Assembly (NCBI RefSeq): GCF_042650885.1
Contig: NZ_JBHSBU010000001.1
Location: 372,001-436,000 of the forward strand
Length of the DNA: 64,000 nucleotides
From: Chitinimonas_A lacunae
GTDB taxonomy: Bacteria; Pseudomonadota; Gammaproteobacteria; Burkholderiales; Chitinimonadaceae
Reading direction: 5' to 3'
The stretch's first letter is position 1; every line of letters starts with the position of its first letter. Position numbers and translations under genes: made by a program. Positions 9,111 through 17,069 of the stretch are shown in pieces. Below the pieces are notes generated by a model, which ran no database searches, was not told the origin of the DNA, and saw only the letters and a program-made list of their open reading frames with translations.

Positions 9111-9415
9111 GATAAGTCCTCCTTGCAAACAACTTTGTGGTTGAAAACGGCTCTGTGGCCGTCTTGCCGCTCGCTTGAGCGTGGCTTTCCCCGTGCCGTG
9201 GAGTGGCCGCCGATGCATTGCGCGTCGCGCTGCGTCGGATGGAAATAGACAGGGGAAATGGGACAGAGAGACTGCTCACAACGCGCTCAAGCGAGCGGCC
9301 TGACGGCGTGGAGCCGTATCGACTATACGCCGCTCGCCTGCCTGCCGCAGCGGGCACCGCCGAACGGTCGCTGTGCTATGCTGTGCAGCCTTTGCCGTCC
9401 ATGCCGCCCGCCACC
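9111..9415. other. 305-base divergent intergenic region
   Basis: This region separates the secreted protein gene (minus) from pheA (plus), so it should hold promoters for both. No convincing operator, leader peptide or terminator was found. The open frame of pheA runs back to 9203 with an in-frame ATG, but its translation there is not protein-like. Confidence 0.5.
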
Positions 9416-10489
9416 ATGTCCGATTCCTTGCTCCAGTCCCATCGCGATGCCATCGATGCGATCGATGTCGAAATTCTTACCCTGCTCAATCGCCGCGCTG
9501 AACATGCGCGCAAGATCGGTGAACTCAAGGGCGGTGGTCTGGTGTATCGGCCCGAGCGCGAAGCTCAGGTGATGGCACGGGTCAAGGCCTTGAATCCCGG
9601 TCCTTTATCGGACGAATCGGTCGCCAAGCTGTTTCGCGAAATCATGTCGGCCTGCCTGTCGCTCGAGCGGCCACTGACCATCGCCTATCTTGGCCCCGAA
9701 GGCACTTTCAGCCAGGCTGCCGCCGTCAAGCATTTCGGCCATGCCGCCGTGACCTTGCCCTGCGCCAGCATCGACGAGGCTTTCCGGGTGGTCGAGGCGC
9801 GCAGCGCCGACTATGTGGTGGCGCCGGTGGAAAACTCGACCGAAGGCGCCGTGGGCCGCACGCTCGACCTGATGGTCGGCTCACCCCTGTCGGTATGCGG
9901 TGAAGTGGTCTTGCGTATCCACCATCATCTGCTGCGCAACGGTGCCGATATGGCCGGCATCCGGCGCGTCTACTCGCATGCCCAGTCGCTGGCGCAGTGT
10001 CATGAATGGCTGAACCGTCATCTGCCGGCCGAGGTCGAGCGGGTATCGGTTGCCTCGAATGCCGAAGCGGCCCGGCTTGCCAGTCTCGATCCCCAATGTG
10101 CCGCGATTGCCGGCGACGCGGCCGCCGAGCGTTTCGGTCTGGTCAAGCTGGCCGAGAATATCGAGGATGAACCGAACAACACCACCCGCTTCCTGGTGCT
10201 GGGCTATCACAAGAGCGCGGCTTCCGGTCGCGACAAGACCTCGTTGGTGATGTCGGCCCAGAACAAGCCCGGTGCGGTGCATACCCTGCTGAGCCCGCTG
10301 GCCGAATTCGGGGTCAGCATGACCAAGTTCGAATCGCGGCCGTCGCGTACCGGTCTGTGGGAGTACGTCTTCTTCGTCGATATCGAAGGCCATTGCGACG
10401 AAGCGACCGTCAACCGGGTGATCGATGCGCTGCGCGCCAAGGCCGCGTTTGTCAAAGTGCTGGGCGCCTATCCGGTGGCGGTGCTGTAA
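9416..10489 (+). CDS. pheA: bifunctional chorismate mutase / prephenate dehydratase (P-protein)
   Basis: Converts chorismate to prephenate and then to phenylpyruvate, the committed route to phenylalanine in the cytoplasm. The 357-residue protein is of normal P-protein length. Domains are: AroQ-type chorismate mutase at about 8-85 (AIDAIDVEILTLLNRRAEHA), prephenate dehydratase at about 90-270 (IAYLGPEGTFSQAA, VENSTEGAVGRT, TRFLVLG) and an ACT domain at about 280-355 with the phenylalanine-binding ESRP. The start at 9416 (MSDSLLQ) matches the family; MPPATM at 9401 is an alternative. It heads the local group of aromatic amino acid genes, which includes a HisC-like gene, DAHP synthase and tyrA. 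Confidence 0.95.
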   Translation: MSDSLLQSHRDAIDAIDVEILTLLNRRAEHARKIGELKGGGLVYRPEREAQVMARVKALNPGPLSDESVAKLFREIMSACLSLERPLTIAYLGPEGTFSQAAAVKHFGHAAVTLPCASIDEAFRVVEARSADYVVAPVENSTEGAVGRTLDLMVGSPLSVCGEVVLRIHHHLLRNGADMAGIRRVYSHAQSLAQCHEWLNRHLPAEVERVSVASNAEAARLASLDPQCAAIAGDAAAERFGLVKLAENIEDEPNNTTRFLVLGYHKSAASGRDKTSLVMSAQNKPGAVHTLLSPLAEFGVSMTKFESRPSRTGLWEYVFFVDIEGHCDEATVNRVIDALRAKAAFVKVLGAYPVAVL

Positions 10490-10546
10490 CTGGCCCGTCT
10501 GGCCCCACCCAATCAGTCAACACACTAAAAACAAAAAACTTCCATT

Positions 10547-10572
10547 TATGCCGCTAGACACATAGCGGCATA
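10547..10572. terminator. perfect inverted repeat between pheA and the LOG gene
   Basis: TATGCCGCTA (10547-10556) and TAGCGGCATA (10563-10572) form a perfect 10-bp stem with loop GACACA. On the plus strand no T tract follows (GGGTGG). On the minus strand A/T-rich sequence with a run of T follows. It may be the pheA terminator, or an operator in front of the LOG-family gene starting 59 bases later. Confidence 0.45.
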
Positions 10573-10630
10573 GGGTGGGATATTCATTTTTTGCGAAGTG
10601 CGGTAATAGACCGCTGAGGTGTAGTTCCCC

Positions 10631-11218
10631 ATGAAATCGATCTGTGTATTCTGTGGTTCCTCTTTTGGCAGCCGGCCGAGCTATCGTCAGGCCGCCATCG
10701 AGTTGGGTCAGTTGATGGCCAAGGAAGATATCGCCCTGGTATGGGGCGGTGGCAAAGTCGGCCTGATGGGTACGGTGGCCGACGCCGTGCTCCAGGCCGG
10801 TGGCGAGGCCGTCGGGGTGATTCCGGGCTTTATGGTGGAAAAGGAACTGGCCCATCCGGAAGCCAGCGAAATGATCGAAGTCGATTCGATGCATACCCGC
10901 AAGGCGCTGATGGCCGATCGGGCCGAAGGCTTTATCGCCCTGCCGGGTGGCTTCGGCACCTTCGACGAGCTGTTTGAAATCCTGACCTGGGCCCAGCTGC
11001 ATATCCACGGCAAGCCGGTCGGTCTGCTCAATACCGACGGCTATTACGACCCGCTGCTGGCCATGGTCGAGCATTCGGTACGCGAAGGCTTTGTGCGTCC
11101 GGCCAATCGTGACCTGTTCTGCGTGGCCTCAACCCCGGCCGACCTGATCGCCGCGATGCGCGAACACCGCGCTCCGCAAGGCGACTGGACGGTCAAGCTG
11201 ACCAGTGCCCAAGGCTGA
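10631..11218 (+). CDS. LOG family protein (cytokinin riboside 5'-monophosphate phosphoribohydrolase type)
   Basis: A 195-residue Rossmann-like protein of the LOG family. Members hydrolyse the N-glycosidic bond of nucleoside 5'-monophosphates and release the base and ribose 5-phosphate. The family signature PGGxGTxxE is present as PGGFGTFDELFE (about residues 102-113), and the upstream Arg/Lys motif is MHTRKALM. The N-terminus MKSICVFCGSSFG is typical of the type I group. In bacteria the physiological role is usually nucleotide turnover rather than hormone synthesis. It sits between aromatic amino acid genes without an obvious link to them. Confidence 0.85.
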   Translation: MKSICVFCGSSFGSRPSYRQAAIELGQLMAKEDIALVWGGGKVGLMGTVADAVLQAGGEAVGVIPGFMVEKELAHPEASEMIEVDSMHTRKALMADRAEGFIALPGGFGTFDELFEILTWAQLHIHGKPVGLLNTDGYYDPLLAMVEHSVREGFVRPANRDLFCVASTPADLIAAMREHRAPQGDWTVKLTSAQG

Positions 11219-11449
11219 TCAAGCCGATTCTCGTTGAGATATGGCGGCCAAGTACCCGGATCTATAAACTGGGTCAACCCTATGGCGGCGTAAGGCCCTA
11301 TTACCTGAATCCTCACGACAGCTCGTGATGGACCTCAAGGCAACTTAGGGCCTGTCCCTGGCCCAAGCGATGGCCGTCACGGGTCTTGGACGTCATATCC
11401 AAAGCGGATCGGTATCCTTTGGCTACTGTCTTTCCCCGGAGAGTCCGCC

Positions 11450-12547
11450 ATGCTCCCCGCTTCGCGCAGTTGTGCCGCCATCGGCACCCTGACTCCCCGA
11501 CAAACCGAGCCTTCGCCGGCCGAACTGGCCAGACAGCTCGGCATACCTTCTGGACAACTGGTCCAGCTCGCCCGCAACGAAAACCCCCTTGGCTGCTCGC
11601 CCCAGGCCCATGGCGCGGTCCTGGCCGGACTGAACCGGCTGCACCGCTATCCCGATACCGCCGGGACAGTCCTCAAGCAGACGCTGGCCACCCGCTTTGG
11701 CCTGTCTCCGGCACACATCGTCCTCGGCAACGGTTCCTGCGATCTGCTTGACCGGGTCAGCCGAACCTTTCTCTCCAGCGAGCATTCGGCCGTCTATGCC
11801 CAATACGGTCCTGCGGCGTTTCCACGGGCAATCCGCGCCATGGGCGCCACGGCCATCGAAGTCCGCGCCAGCGACTACGGCCATGATCTGATGGCGATGT
11901 TGGCCGCCATCCGCTCGGATACCCGGCTGGTGCTGATCGCCAACCCCAATGATCCGACCGGGACGCTATGCCGCCCCGGCGATATCGTCGATTTTCTGGA
12001 ACGTTGCCCGCCCGAAGTGCTGGTGGTGCTCGATGAAGCCTATGTCGAGTTTGTACCGGCCGAGCGGCGGGTAGACAGTCTTGGCCTGCTGCATCGTTTT
12101 CCCAATCTACTGCTGTGCCGCACCCTGTCGCATGCCTATGGGCTGGCCAGTCTGCGGATCGGCTTTGCGCTCTGCTCGCCCGAACTGGCCGAGCAGCTCG
12201 ACCGGCTGGGCCCACCTTTCCCGCTCAATGGCCTGGCCGAAGCTGCCGCCTTGGCGGCACTCGATGACGCGGAATTTCTGGCGGCCACCCGGCGCAACAA
12301 CGAGGCTGGACTGGCGCAGATCGGCACTGCATTGCTTGGGCTGGGTCTGCCGTTTATCCCAGGCAATGCCAGCTTTCTCTGTTTTCATGTCGGCGACGGT
12401 GCGCTGCTCGACCAGTTCCTGCGTGAACGCGGCGTGCTGGTGCGGCTGCTAACCGATCATGGTCTGCCCGACAGTCTGCGGGTATCGATCGGCCTGCCCG
12501 CGGAAAACGCCCGCTTTATCGAAGTGATGAACGAGGCATTGGCGTGA
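11450..12547 (+). CDS. HisC-like class I/II aminotransferase lacking the PLP lysine
   Basis: A 365-residue protein of the histidinol-phosphate/aromatic aminotransferase family, starting at ATG 11450 after GGAGAG. Family landmarks are seen: LARNENPLG (41-49), RYPDT (66-70), NPNDPTG (about 165-171), DEAYVEF and SLRIGFAL. The usual S-K-A-Y-G-L-A-G motif, whose Lys forms the Schiff base with PLP, reads S-H-A-Y-G-L-A-S, with His228 (codon CAT, 12131-12133). The protein has only one Lys, Lys76, far from that position. In betaproteobacteria a hisC-like gene between pheA and tyrA normally supplies aromatic aminotransferase activity; this copy is predicted to be inactive or altered. The frame is intact. 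Confidence 0.85.
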   Translation: MLPASRSCAAIGTLTPRQTEPSPAELARQLGIPSGQLVQLARNENPLGCSPQAHGAVLAGLNRLHRYPDTAGTVLKQTLATRFGLSPAHIVLGNGSCDLLDRVSRTFLSSEHSAVYAQYGPAAFPRAIRAMGATAIEVRASDYGHDLMAMLAAIRSDTRLVLIANPNDPTGTLCRPGDIVDFLERCPPEVLVVLDEAYVEFVPAERRVDSLGLLHRFPNLLLCRTLSHAYGLASLRIGFALCSPELAEQLDRLGPPFPLNGLAEAAALAALDDAEFLAATRRNNEAGLAQIGTALLGLGLPFIPGNASFLCFHVGDGALLDQFLRERGVLVRLLTDHGLPDSLRVSIGLPAENARFIEVMNEALA

Positions 12548-12952
12548 AAGCTGGCGCTGGAGGCGGCAGCGCGGAGTAGGAGGCCGGACAGGGTGTCGTG
12601 GACGCGGTAGCAGTCAGGCGGGACTGCCCCTGATTACCTTCTCGGTCGGGTACGTCGATTGCGACCTTGTCGGCAGGAGCGGTTGGCTGTCTGAGAACGA
12701 CTGGGTCGGAGGCAGGCAGCAGTGGGAGCAGCTATGCTTGGCGGGAGCCGGGGCGGGGCTGCTTATCGAATTTCAGGCTCAATATTTTCCATTTTTTATA
12801 TTTTTGTTTTTGGTACTTGAAGAGTATTTGCTGAAATTTTTATTTTCGGTGATGATTCGAGGCGGACATGCCTGTGCGGCCGGGTCCGCCGTTTTCCGTG
12901 GCAACTTTGCTCAAGCAGCGAAGTGATGCCAGGTTCGATCGGAGGAAAGACG
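12548..12952. other. 405-base intergenic region before elbB
   Basis: No gene is supported here. The first 230 bases are GC-rich without recognisable features. An AT-rich block at about 12775-12855 is followed by an inverted repeat, GGCGGAC (12861-12867) with GTCCGCC (12884-12890), and then GTTTTCC, which could be a weak terminator or a leader hairpin for elbB. The elbB promoter is presumably in the AT-rich block. Confidence 0.4.
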
Positions 12953-13624
12953 ATGAAAAAGATTGCCGTGGTGCTGTCAGGTTGCGGGGTCAACGACGGT
13001 TCCGAGATCACCGAAGCGGTGGCGATGCTGGTGAGTCTGAGCCGGGCGGGTCTTGCCTATGACTGCTTTGCGCCCAACCGGTCACAGTCCGATGTGATCG
13101 ACCATGCCAAGGGTGAGCCGGCCGAGGAGAAGCGCAATATCCTCAGCGAGTCGGCCCGGATCGCCCGTGGGAAAATTACCGCGCTTGACCAGCTCAAGGC
13201 CGATGATTACGCCGCGATTGCCTTTCCGGGTGGTTTCGGGGTGGCCAAGAATCTGACCACTTTCGCCAAGGAGCGCGAAAACGCCCGTCTGCACGACGAT
13301 GTCAAAGCGGCTGTGCTGCCTTTTGCCAAGGCGGGCAAGCCTATCGTGGCGGTGTGCGCGGGTCCGCTGATTCTGGGGCTGGTGGCGCGTGAGCTGGGGA
13401 TCAAGGGCGCCGAAATGACATTCGGCGAGGGCGGCGACCCGCTGAGCAAGGCGGTGGAAAGCTGGGGACAGTGTCCGGTCACACGGCCGGTTGAGCAGGC
13501 TTGCGTTGACCGCCAGCACCGTTTTGTCTCGGCACCCGCCTATATGTATGGCGATGCGCGGCCCGATCAGATTTTCGCTTCGGTCGATGCAGCAATTGCT
13601 GCGCTGCGTGAACTTTTGGGTTAG
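12953..13624 (+). CDS. elbB: ElbB family glyoxalase (DJ-1/PfpI-like)
   Basis: A 223-residue cytosolic protein of the ElbB (isoprenoid biosynthesis protein with amidotransferase-like domain) group. The family is related to DJ-1/PfpI and has glyoxalase activity in E. coli. The start at 12953 (MKKIAVVLSGCGVNDG) is set by GGAGG twelve bases upstream. The flavodoxin-like core shows AIAFPGGFGVAKNL and the nucleophile elbow AVCAGPLIL, whose Cys is the predicted catalytic residue. The PTM-like motif near the end reads VSAPAYMYGDA. It has no clear functional link with the flanking aromatic genes. Confidence 0.88.
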   Translation: MKKIAVVLSGCGVNDGSEITEAVAMLVSLSRAGLAYDCFAPNRSQSDVIDHAKGEPAEEKRNILSESARIARGKITALDQLKADDYAAIAFPGGFGVAKNLTTFAKERENARLHDDVKAAVLPFAKAGKPIVAVCAGPLILGLVARELGIKGAEMTFGEGGDPLSKAVESWGQCPVTRPVEQACVDRQHRFVSAPAYMYGDARPDQIFASVDAAIAALRELLG

Positions 13625-13694
13625 GATGGCCTTCGTCGCGGTGCCGGCTCAGCCGACACCGCCCAATTTCCCCCTCCTTACCGGCCAGAAAACG

Positions 13695-13745
13695 ATGCGA
13701 CGCTTCAACGCTTATTTTTCGTTTTATTACTACCCGCCTACTTAG
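13695..13745 (+). CDS. Phe/Tyr-rich leader peptide of the DAHP synthase attenuator
   Basis: A 16-codon ORF, MRRFNAYFSFYYYPPT, with three Phe and four Tyr codons, ending at TAG 13745. It lies 125 bases before the DAHP synthase gene and is followed by an intrinsic terminator at 13792-13822. This is the layout of amino acid attenuators such as pheL. Starvation for charged tRNA-Phe or tRNA-Tyr would stall ribosomes here and favour readthrough. A CCCG (13733-13736)/CGGG (13751-13754) pairing overlaps the last codons, and CCCGCCT (13733-13739) can also pair with AGGCGGG (13793-13799) of the terminator. GCGGGC (13750-13755) can pair with GCCCGC (13809-13814) of its other arm. Confidence 0.8.
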   Translation: MRRFNAYFSFYYYPPT

Positions 13746-13791
13746 CTAAGCGGGCTGGCCGGTTTCGCAGACAGGAAACCAGGAATACCAG

Positions 13792-13822
13792 AAGGCGGGC
13801 CCAAAGTGGCCCGCCTTTTTTT
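13792..13822 (+). terminator. attenuator terminator before the DAHP synthase gene
   Basis: AAGGCGGGCC (13792-13801) pairs perfectly with GGCCCGCCTT (13808-13817) around a six-base loop and is followed by a run of T to 13822. It lies between the Phe/Tyr leader peptide and the structural gene. A preceding hairpin, GGTTTC (13761-13766) with GAAACC (13775-13780), abuts it. The position makes it a regulated terminator of the DAHP synthase transcript. Confidence 0.85.
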
Positions 13823-13869
13823 ATGCATGTTTTTTACCGTTGTCGCTTTCTACATAAGGAAAAACCACC

Positions 13870-14886
13870 ATGATCATCGTCATGTCCCCCGAAGCCACCG
13901 AAGAACAGTTGCAAGCCGTGGTGGCCAAGATCCGCCAGGCCGGTCTGACTGAACACGTCTCGCGCGGCACCGAACGTACCCTGATCGGCGCCATCGGCGA
14001 CGAGCGCCCGCTGTCGGAGCAGGCGTTCGAGCAGATGGTCGGGGTCGAGCGGGCACTCCATATCGTCAAGCCCTACAAGCTGGTGGCGCGGGAAAACCAC
14101 CCGACCGGCACCGTGATCGATATCCGTGGCGTCAAGCTGGGCGGCAACCAGATTCAAGTGATCGCCGGTCCCTGCTCGGTCGAGACTCAGGAACAGATGC
14201 ATCTGGCCGCCGCCGGCGTGCGTGCCGCCGGTTGTCGCATGATGCGTGGCGGCGCCTTCAAGCCGCGTACCAGTCCCTACGCCTTCCAGGGCCTGGGCGT
14301 TACCGGTCTCGAATACTTCCAGGCTGCCGCCCGCGAGCAGCATCTGCCCATCGTCACCGAACTGATGGATGTGCGGATGCTCGATACCTTCCTCGAACAC
14401 GATGTCGATGTGATCCAGATCGGCGCACGCAATATGCAGAACTTCGACCTGCTCAAGGAAGTGGGTCGGGTCAACAAGCCGGTGATTCTGAAGCGCGGCC
14501 TGTCGGCCACCATCTCGGAATGGTTGATGGCCGCCGAATACATCGCCGCCGGCGGCAACCACAATATCATTCTGTGCGAACGTGGCATCCGTACCTTCGA
14601 GACCGCTTACCGCAATGTGCTCGATATCACGGCCGTGGCGATGCTGAAGAAGGAAACCCATCTGCCCGTGCTGATCGACCCGAGCCATGCCGGCGGCAAG
14701 GCCTGGATGGTGCCGGCCCTGGCCCGCGCTGCCATCGCCGCCGGTGCCGACGGTCTGCTGGTCGAGATGCACCCCAATCCGTGCGAAGCCTGGTGCGATG
14801 CCGACCAGGCGCTGACCCCGCAGGAACTGAACGAGCTGATGGTCTCGCTGCGCCTGATCGCCACGGCAGTCGGCCGCGAGCTGTAA
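13870..14886 (+). CDS. aroF: 3-deoxy-7-phosphoheptulonate (DAHP) synthase with N-terminal regulatory domain
   Basis: First enzyme of the shikimate pathway; condenses phosphoenolpyruvate and erythrose 4-phosphate. The 338 residues fit the type I-beta (Thermotoga-like) class. An N-terminal ferredoxin-like regulatory domain covers about 1-70 (MIIVMSPEATEEQLQAVV), followed by the TIM barrel from about 90. Motifs seen are IAGPCSVET, GGAFKPRTSPYAFQG, QIGARNMQN, LKRGLSATISEW and DPSHAGGKAWMV, which include the PEP- and metal-binding residues. The N-terminal domain is the site of tyrosine feedback in this class. Expression is probably attenuated through the leader at 13695-13822. A Shine-Dalgarno AAGGAA precedes the start. 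Confidence 0.94.
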   Translation: MIIVMSPEATEEQLQAVVAKIRQAGLTEHVSRGTERTLIGAIGDERPLSEQAFEQMVGVERALHIVKPYKLVARENHPTGTVIDIRGVKLGGNQIQVIAGPCSVETQEQMHLAAAGVRAAGCRMMRGGAFKPRTSPYAFQGLGVTGLEYFQAAAREQHLPIVTELMDVRMLDTFLEHDVDVIQIGARNMQNFDLLKEVGRVNKPVILKRGLSATISEWLMAAEYIAAGGNHNIILCERGIRTFETAYRNVLDITAVAMLKKETHLPVLIDPSHAGGKAWMVPALARAAIAAGADGLLVEMHPNPCEAWCDADQALTPQELNELMVSLRLIATAVGREL

Positions 14887-14889
14887 GCC

Positions 14890-15648
14890 TCAGGGGGCGG
14901 CCGTCCGGGCAAAACTGGCGGCCAGGCCGGTGGCCACTTCGTGGATACGTTCGCTGGTGGTCTGGACATTGCGCTGAAGCTGACGGTCGCTGTGGTTCTT
15001 GGCCAGTTCGTCGATGGCCTGCTGGAAGAAGAACCACTGGCTGTCCATCAGGGCGATCTGGTCCTTGAGACGCTGACTGAGCCCTGGCAGAGACTTGAGC
15101 TGTTTGCTGATCTGCTCGAACTCTGTCCGGGCGGCGGCCAGATCCTTGGGAAGAAAGCCCTTATTCACCCCGAGTGCCTGTAACAGATAGATCTTGGCCA
15201 GCCGTTGCGACAAGGTGGCGGCATCTTCGGCGAGCTGCACCGCCCGGCTGGCACCGCTGCCGCCCTGTTCGGCCAGTTGGGCGCCTTTCTGGGCGATCCA
15301 GGCCACTTCCTCGGACAGTTCGGACAGCTTGGCCGCTCCATCGCGGCTCGGGCTGGCGCTGACGAGCCGTTTGTAGTCCTGCCAGAGCTGGTCGAGCAAG
15401 GCGTAGTTCTCGTCCAGCGCCGGCTGGGTTTTGCTGGCCAGTCGCAGTTCGGCCAATTGGCGCTCGAAGCGCTGGATGGCGTCGCCAAGCTGGCGGCGGG
15501 CGTCCTGGTTGCCCGGGTCGAGCGCCAGGGCGGCATAGGCGCGACCGATACGCTCGGCCAACATACGCTGTGCCGGCGCCTGCGATAGGGCCGGATCGGC
15601 CGCATAGACGGCAAGGCTAAGCAACAGGGCAGCAATAGGACGGATCAT
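14890..15648 (-). CDS. periplasmic protein with two PilJ/NarX-type sensor segments
   Basis: A 252-residue protein starting MIRPIAALLLSLAVYA with a signal peptide (cleavage near ADPALSQA). CGGAGT lies before the chosen start at 15648. Two segments resemble the type IV pili methyl-accepting N-terminal (PilJ) domain: AQRMLAERIGRAYAALAL at about 27-44 and TLSQRLAKIYLLQALGV at about 160-176. Each is followed by helical, Ala/Leu/Gln-rich sequence. PilJ domains normally sit in chemoreceptors or NarX kinases; here the domain stands alone with no transmembrane anchor or output module. It may be a solute-sensing periplasmic partner. It is convergent with the DAHP synthase gene and divergent from tyrA. 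Confidence 0.6.
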   Translation of the reverse strand: MIRPIAALLLSLAVYAADPALSQAPAQRMLAERIGRAYAALALDPGNQDARRQLGDAIQRFERQLAELRLASKTQPALDENYALLDQLWQDYKRLVSASPSRDGAAKLSELSEEVAWIAQKGAQLAEQGGSGASRAVQLAEDAATLSQRLAKIYLLQALGVNKGFLPKDLAAARTEFEQISKQLKSLPGLSQRLKDQIALMDSQWFFFQQAIDELAKNHSDRQLQRNVQTTSERIHEVATGLAASFARTAAP

Positions 15649-15732
15649 GCGGGACTCCGGATCGATAAATAGATAAATAACCATGCTTAGTCGTTCTCAC
15701 TGCACAGCGATGACGGCAGGCAGGATGAAACC

Positions 15733-16599
15733 ATGATAGATAAGCTGGTAGTGGTGGGGGTGGGACTGATCGGCGGCTCGCTGGCGCTCGACCTCAAACA
15801 TGCAGGATTGGTGCGTCGGGTGGTGGGCATCGGCCGCTCGCCCGAGAATATGGCCCGGGCCTTGCAGTTGCAGGTGATCGACGAGGCGACCAGCGACTAT
15901 GCCGCCGCCGCTGACGCCGATCTGGTGCTGATCGCCACCCCGGTAGGACAGATGGGCCGGGTAATGGCCGGACTCGCTCCGGTGCTCGGCCCTCATACCA
16001 TCGTCACCGACGCCGGCAGCACCAAGCGCGATGTGGCGGCCTTGTATCGTCAGCATCTCCCGGACCATCTGCCACGTTGCCTGCCTGCTCATCCGATTGC
16101 CGGCTCCGACCTGTCCGGTGCTTCTGCCGCCCGCTACGGTCTCTACCAGGACCGCCATGTCGTCCTCTGTCCCCTGGCTGAAACTGCCCCCGCCACGGTC
16201 GAGCTGGTCGGCCGACTCTGGCAGTCCTGCGGGGCTCGGCTGGTGCAGCTCAGTACCGAAGAGCACGACGCCGTGTTCGCGTCCGTGTCCCATCTGCCGC
16301 ATCTGCTGGCGTTTTCCTACGTCAACGGCGTACTCGACCGGCCCCATGCCGAGGCAAGTTTCGAGCTGGCCTCGACCGGTTTTCGCGACTTCACCCGGAT
16401 CGCCGGCAGCCATGCCGAAATGTGGCGGGATATTGCGCTGGCCAATCGAGTGCCTTTGCTGGCCGAACTCTCGGCTTTCGAGGCAAGGCTGACAGCGTTG
16501 CGTGCAGCGCTGGAGGCTGCGGACGGCGCTGCATTGCACGAGCTGTTCGAGCGCGCCAGTGCGGCGCGGCAGCGCTGGGGGAAGCATTCGGGATTGTAG
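15733..16599 (+). CDS. tyrA: prephenate dehydrogenase
   Basis: Oxidative decarboxylation of prephenate to 4-hydroxyphenylpyruvate, using NAD, in tyrosine synthesis. The 288-residue monofunctional form has a Rossmann domain (VVVGVGLIGGSLALDL, residues 6-21), the DAGSTKRDV loop (about 96-104) and the substrate motif AHPIAGSDLSGA with catalytic His (about 118-129). The C-terminal helical domain contains SHLPHLLAFSYVNGV. There is no ACT domain. It lies with pheA, the HisC-like gene and DAHP synthase but is separated from them by a minus-strand gene, so it probably has its own promoter in 15649-15732. Confidence 0.94.
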   Translation: MIDKLVVVGVGLIGGSLALDLKHAGLVRRVVGIGRSPENMARALQLQVIDEATSDYAAAADADLVLIATPVGQMGRVMAGLAPVLGPHTIVTDAGSTKRDVAALYRQHLPDHLPRCLPAHPIAGSDLSGASAARYGLYQDRHVVLCPLAETAPATVELVGRLWQSCGARLVQLSTEEHDAVFASVSHLPHLLAFSYVNGVLDRPHAEASFELASTGFRDFTRIAGSHAEMWRDIALANRVPLLAELSAFEARLTALRAALEAADGAALHELFERASAARQRWGKHSGL

Positions 16600-17069
16600 A
16601 GGGGAGGGCGTTCGGGTCGGTTCCGGACTGGACGCGGACCCTCTGAAAAAGCTCGATCTCCGGCTTGTCCACCGCCGTCAGCAAGCCCAGACGATGGCTG
16701 GGTTGTCCGGAGTGGAGAATTTTCTAATTCCGCTCTTGGGGGCAATCTGTCTTGTAGATATATTGCTGAATATTTTAATAGAACAGTATGAAGCCATTGC
16801 GGCCGCGCAGGGTTCGGCGTCCTGGGCGAGGCCAAACCCTTCGCGGCCGCTGCCACGATCAAGGCCAACTTGCCTTCAACTTGGCGTCCAGCGGGATCGA
16901 TCACATAGGCCAGTCAGGCCCGAAACTGCTTCTCCTCATCGGTCCTTGGACGAGGGTCAGCCACGACCCGGGCACTATTGCGTTATCCGTCCTGTGGCTG
17001 ACATCTTCGGTGGACTGGTGATTTCTGGAGCCCATGAGTAAGGAGAAAGGCTCTCTTGCTGACAGATGT
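16600..17069. other. 470-base intergenic region with a long GC-rich hairpin
   Basis: No gene is supported. GCGGCCGCG (16799-16807) and CGCGGCCGC (16842-16850) plus AGGGTT (16809-16814) and AACCCT (16835-16840) form a long stem with one mismatch and a 20-base loop. A promoter-like pair lies 20-50 bases upstream (TTGTAG at 16752, TTTAAT at 16774, 16-base spacer). The segment 16871-16898 recurs at 60910-60937 with 25 of 28 bases identical. The hairpin could be a small RNA, a REP-type element or a remnant; no T tract follows it. Confidence 0.45.

Noticed and set aside
12738..12926. 62-residue Phe/Leu-rich ORF before elbB
   Set aside because: The hydrophobic run comes from an A/T-rich block. There is no ribosome binding site, and the other half is low complexity.
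16502..17041. 179-codon ORF overlapping tyrA
   Set aside because: It is mostly out of frame with tyrA and then intergenic, and its translation is Arg-rich without domains.
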